Assembly (NCBI GenBank): GCA_046729895.1
Contig: JBKPHP010000168.1
Location: 1-7,871, forward strand
Origin: DASXBA01 sp046729895
GTDB taxonomy: Bacteria; Actinomycetota; Thermoleophilia; Solirubrobacterales; Thermoleophilaceae
Length of the DNA: 7,871 nucleotides
Direction of reading: 5' to 3'
The notes under the pieces are model-generated. The model saw nothing but the letters and a program-made list of their open reading frames with translations. It did no database searches and was not told the DNA's origin. This document shows, in pieces, positions 6,253 to 7,871 of this stretch (its first letter is position 1; each line of letters opens with the position of its first letter). The position numbers and the translations under genes are program-made.

Positions 6253-7431
6253 GTGAAGGTCGGCGAGGGCGCCTGGTGCTGGTTCAACGAGCCCCGCGCG
6301 CTCACCACTCAGGACGTGACCATCACCGGCTGGGTGAACCGCAACGGCGACATTCGCGTCGCCTCGTACAACAACGAGACCGGCGCACTGGTGGCCCGCA
6401 CGCTCCACCCCGGGCTGCAGTACGACGACCACGCCAACCCCTCCTTCTATCTTCGCCAGGACGGCCGGATCACGGCGTTCTACTCCAAGCACGCCGGGAG
6501 GCCGCTCTACCACCGCACGACGACGGTCCCGGCGCGGGTGTCGAACTGGGGGCCGGAGAGCACGATTCCCACGAACACTCCGGGTCCGTACGGCTACACG
6601 TATCCGAACCCCGTCTGGTCTCCACTCGAGTCCAGGCTCTACCTCTTCTGGCGGGGCGGCAACTTCCTCCCGACCTACTCGACCAGTGACGACGAGGGGG
6701 AAACCTGGGCCCCGGCCCGGACCCTCATGGACGACAACGAGCCGGAACGCTCGCAGCGTCCCTACGCGAAGTACGCCTCGAGGGACGGCGTCATCCACGT
6801 CGCCTACAACCAGTCGCATCCTCGGAACCGCGCGACGAGCGTCTTCTACATGAAGTACGTGCCGGGCGATGGCTGGCAGCGCGCCGGCGGCGCCGACATC
6901 GGCACGCCGCCGTTCATACCCATGGACGGCGATCGGGTGTTCAACGCTTGGGACTACGACATGCGGTCGTGGGTGCACGACGTCGCCGTTGGCGCGGACG
7001 GGCGTGCGCGGATCGTGTTCGCGACGTTCTCGCGCGCGGCGAACTACACCGACCACCGCTACTGGTATGCCCGCTGGGACGGTCAGCAGTGGCGAAAGCG
7101 AGAGATCGCCAAGGCGGGACCCTCCATCGATCCCGATGGGGAGATCATGTACTCGGCGGGAATCGTGCTGGACCACGAGAACCCCGAGATCGTCTACCTC
7201 TCGAGGAAGAAGGGCAGCTGGTTCCAGGTCGAGGTCTGGAAGACCTCGGACGGGGGCAGGACCTGGAACGTCACTCCCGTCACCACGACCGCGAAGAACC
7301 ACGTTCGGCCGATAGCGCCTCGCAATCATCCAGGTACGGACCGCGTCCAAGTCCTGTTCATGGCCGGCCGGTACGACAGCTACACCACCTACAAGACAGA
7401 CGTGGCGCTCACGAACCGGACGCTGGCCTGA
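6253..7431 (+). CDS. BNR-4 repeat beta-propeller protein (sialidase/polysaccharide-lyase-like)
   Basis: The product is 392 residues. It begins with GEGAWCWFNEPRAL (4-17), the opening motif I associate with BNR-4 proteins. It then shows DDHANPSF (58-65), DGRITAFYSKH (70-80) and two Asp-box motifs of the S/T-x-D-x-G-x-T-W type: SDDEGETW (145-152) and TSDGGRTW (331-338). These are signs of a multi-bladed beta-propeller, a fold found in sialidases and some polysaccharide lyases. The substrate and even catalytic activity cannot be read here. Start GTG 6253 is forced by an in-frame TGA at 6235-6237, leaving no signal peptide although many relatives are secreted. With the tRNA only 42 bases upstream, the gene may be N-terminally truncated or encode a cytoplasmic form. 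No strong Shine-Dalgarno sequence is visible. Confidence 0.8.
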   Translation: MKVGEGAWCWFNEPRALTTQDVTITGWVNRNGDIRVASYNNETGALVARTLHPGLQYDDHANPSFYLRQDGRITAFYSKHAGRPLYHRTTTVPARVSNWGPESTIPTNTPGPYGYTYPNPVWSPLESRLYLFWRGGNFLPTYSTSDDEGETWAPARTLMDDNEPERSQRPYAKYASRDGVIHVAYNQSHPRNRATSVFYMKYVPGDGWQRAGGADIGTPPFIPMDGDRVFNAWDYDMRSWVHDVAVGADGRARIVFATFSRAANYTDHRYWYARWDGQQWRKREIAKAGPSIDPDGEIMYSAGIVLDHENPEIVYLSRKKGSWFQVEVWKTSDGGRTWNVTPVTTTAKNHVRPIAPRNHPGTDRVQVLFMAGRYDSYTTYKTDVALTNRTLA

Positions 7432-7441
7432 GACCCTTCAG

Positions 7442-7542
7442 TTGCCTCGTCCCGTCCCAGGGCAATCTGCGAGGGCTGTGAAAGACTGCCGGCAGCCGGT
7501 TGGGGGCCGGCCGCCTCCAACCCGAAAAGTTCGGATGGGAGG
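7442..7542 (+). promoter_or_regulatory. Structured leader with a hairpin covering the Shine-Dalgarno sequence
   Basis: CCTCC (7514-7518) pairs with GGAGG (7538-7542), and CCGAA (7522-7526) pairs with TTCGG (7530-7534) around an AAG loop. An A-T pair between two mismatches joins the stems, so 11 of 13 positions pair. The 3' arm is the Shine-Dalgarno sequence of the next gene. Upstream, TTGCC/GGCAA (7442-7446/7461-7465) competes with CCTCG/CGAGG (7445-7449/7470-7474). GGCTG/CAGCC (7474-7478/7493-7497) overlaps GCCGG/CCGGC (7495-7499/7507-7511). I match it to no riboswitch class I remember. Confidence 0.4.
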
Positions 7543-7552
7543 TTCGCCAAGG

Positions 7553-7871
7553 ATGGATAGGGCCGCTTGCAGGAGACCCGGAGAGACCGGACGGCTGACC
7601 CGCCGGGCTCTTGGTCTCGCCGCCGGCGCCGTGATGCTGGTTGGCCCCGGCCATGCCGTGGCGGCGAAGCCTCCGTCCCCGAGTGTCGACTTGAGCAGCG
7701 CGGATCGCTGCGACTTCATAGGCCCTCAGGAGGGCTCTCGCTGCCTCCTCCCGTTCCCCGACGACTACTACACGGTTAGTGACCACTCCACGGCGACGGG
7801 GCGTCGGCTGGATCTGAAGACGGCCTCGCTGCCGGCCAACGGGCTGGGCGCCCACATCGACGCGACCCCGT
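7553..7871 (+). CDS. Probably Tat-exported protein of unknown function (N-terminal part, runs off window)
   Basis: The frame is open from ATG 7553 to the right edge, giving 106 codons. It starts with a signal peptide. A twin-arginine motif, TRRALGL (16-22), precedes a hydrophobic core (about 19-31) and a likely AxA cleavage site, HAVA, ending near residue 37. The mature part has CDFIGPQEGSRCLLPFPDD (53-71), then YYTVSDHSTATGRRLDL (72-88) and an N-G-x-G-x-H-I-D segment (96-103). I recall similar Cys-Leu-Leu-Pro-Phe-Pro blocks in large secreted actinobacterial proteins of unknown function, so I name no activity. C53 and C64 could form a disulphide. GGGAGG (7537-7542) lies 10 bases before the ATG and selects this start over an in-frame ATG at 7535. 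It follows the BNR-4 gene by 121 bases. Confidence 0.72.
   Translation, partial: MDRAACRRPGETGRLTRRALGLAAGAVMLVGPGHAVAAKPPSPSVDLSSADRCDFIGPQEGSRCLLPFPDDYYTVSDHSTATGRRLDLKTASLPANGLGAHIDATP

Noticed and set aside
6010..7350. Minus-strand frame of 446 residues, and a shorter one at 6120-6308
   Set aside because: They lie opposite the BNR-4 gene and cross the tRNA. The segment over the tRNA reads as GRNRTGDTTIF-type sequence, a well-known false protein product of tRNA antisense.
7442..7552. Known riboswitch class (c-di-GMP, cobalamin, c-di-AMP, TPP, SAM) in the leader
   Set aside because: I checked for the conserved cores I remember and found none convincing, so I report only the pairings seen.
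7409..7855. Minus-strand 148-residue frame at the right end
   Set aside because: It is antisense to the exported-protein frame, which has a good ribosome-binding site, signal peptide and conserved-looking block.
6211..7871. Direct repeat of the tRNA-Phe 3' end marking an integrated island
   Set aside because: No second copy of the last 20 bases of the tRNA is visible in the window and there is no integrase, so an island is only a hypothesis.

Overview
The window is high-GC, gene-dense bacterial DNA. GC content, ATG/GTG starts, a fused pair of WYL regulators of the PafB/PafC type, and a secreted-protein motif that I associate with actinobacteria all point to an actinobacterium. A deep lineage such as Thermoleophilia/Solirubrobacterales is my guess and is not proven by the sequence. 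I see no transposase, CRISPR array, integrase or phage gene.

Layout. (1) 1-1896, minus: a long coding region open at the left edge that encodes two helix-turn-helix plus WYL units in one chain (PafBC-like). (2) 1897-2078: a 182-base spacer rich in inverted repeats. (3) 2079-3086, minus: an OB-fold plus HD-domain protein resembling the exoribonuclease YhaM. (4) 3167-3844, plus: a short-chain dehydrogenase/reductase, divergent from the HD gene. It meets (5) 3829-4476, minus: an EcsC-family protein, with a 16-base tail-to-tail overlap. (6) 4520-5035, plus: a bacterioferritin-like diiron protein, divergent from ecsC by 43 bases and probably translated from a leaderless mRNA. (7) 5193-6107, plus: a divergent cation/Ca2+ exchanger-like membrane protein with an altered ion-site signature. 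(8) 6138-6210, plus: tRNA-Phe(GAA). (9) 6253-7431, plus: a BNR-4 beta-propeller protein with no signal peptide. (10) 7553 to the right edge, plus: the N-terminal part of a probably Tat-exported protein, preceded by a leader that can fold over its Shine-Dalgarno sequence.

How they fit. This looks mostly like chromosomal housekeeping and accessory genes rather than one operon. The WYL regulator and the HD nuclease-like gene are co-oriented and could belong to nucleic-acid stress or repair control. The ferritin and exchanger-like genes are co-oriented and both concern metal or ion handling, but 157 bases separate them. The last two genes lie downstream of the tRNA and suggest glycan-related or cell-surface functions. 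I found no convincing new multi-gene system. The points most worth checking are the exchanger's substituted signature motifs, the leader of the last gene, the BNR protein lacking an export signal beside a tRNA, and the inverted-repeat cluster at 1933-2026.
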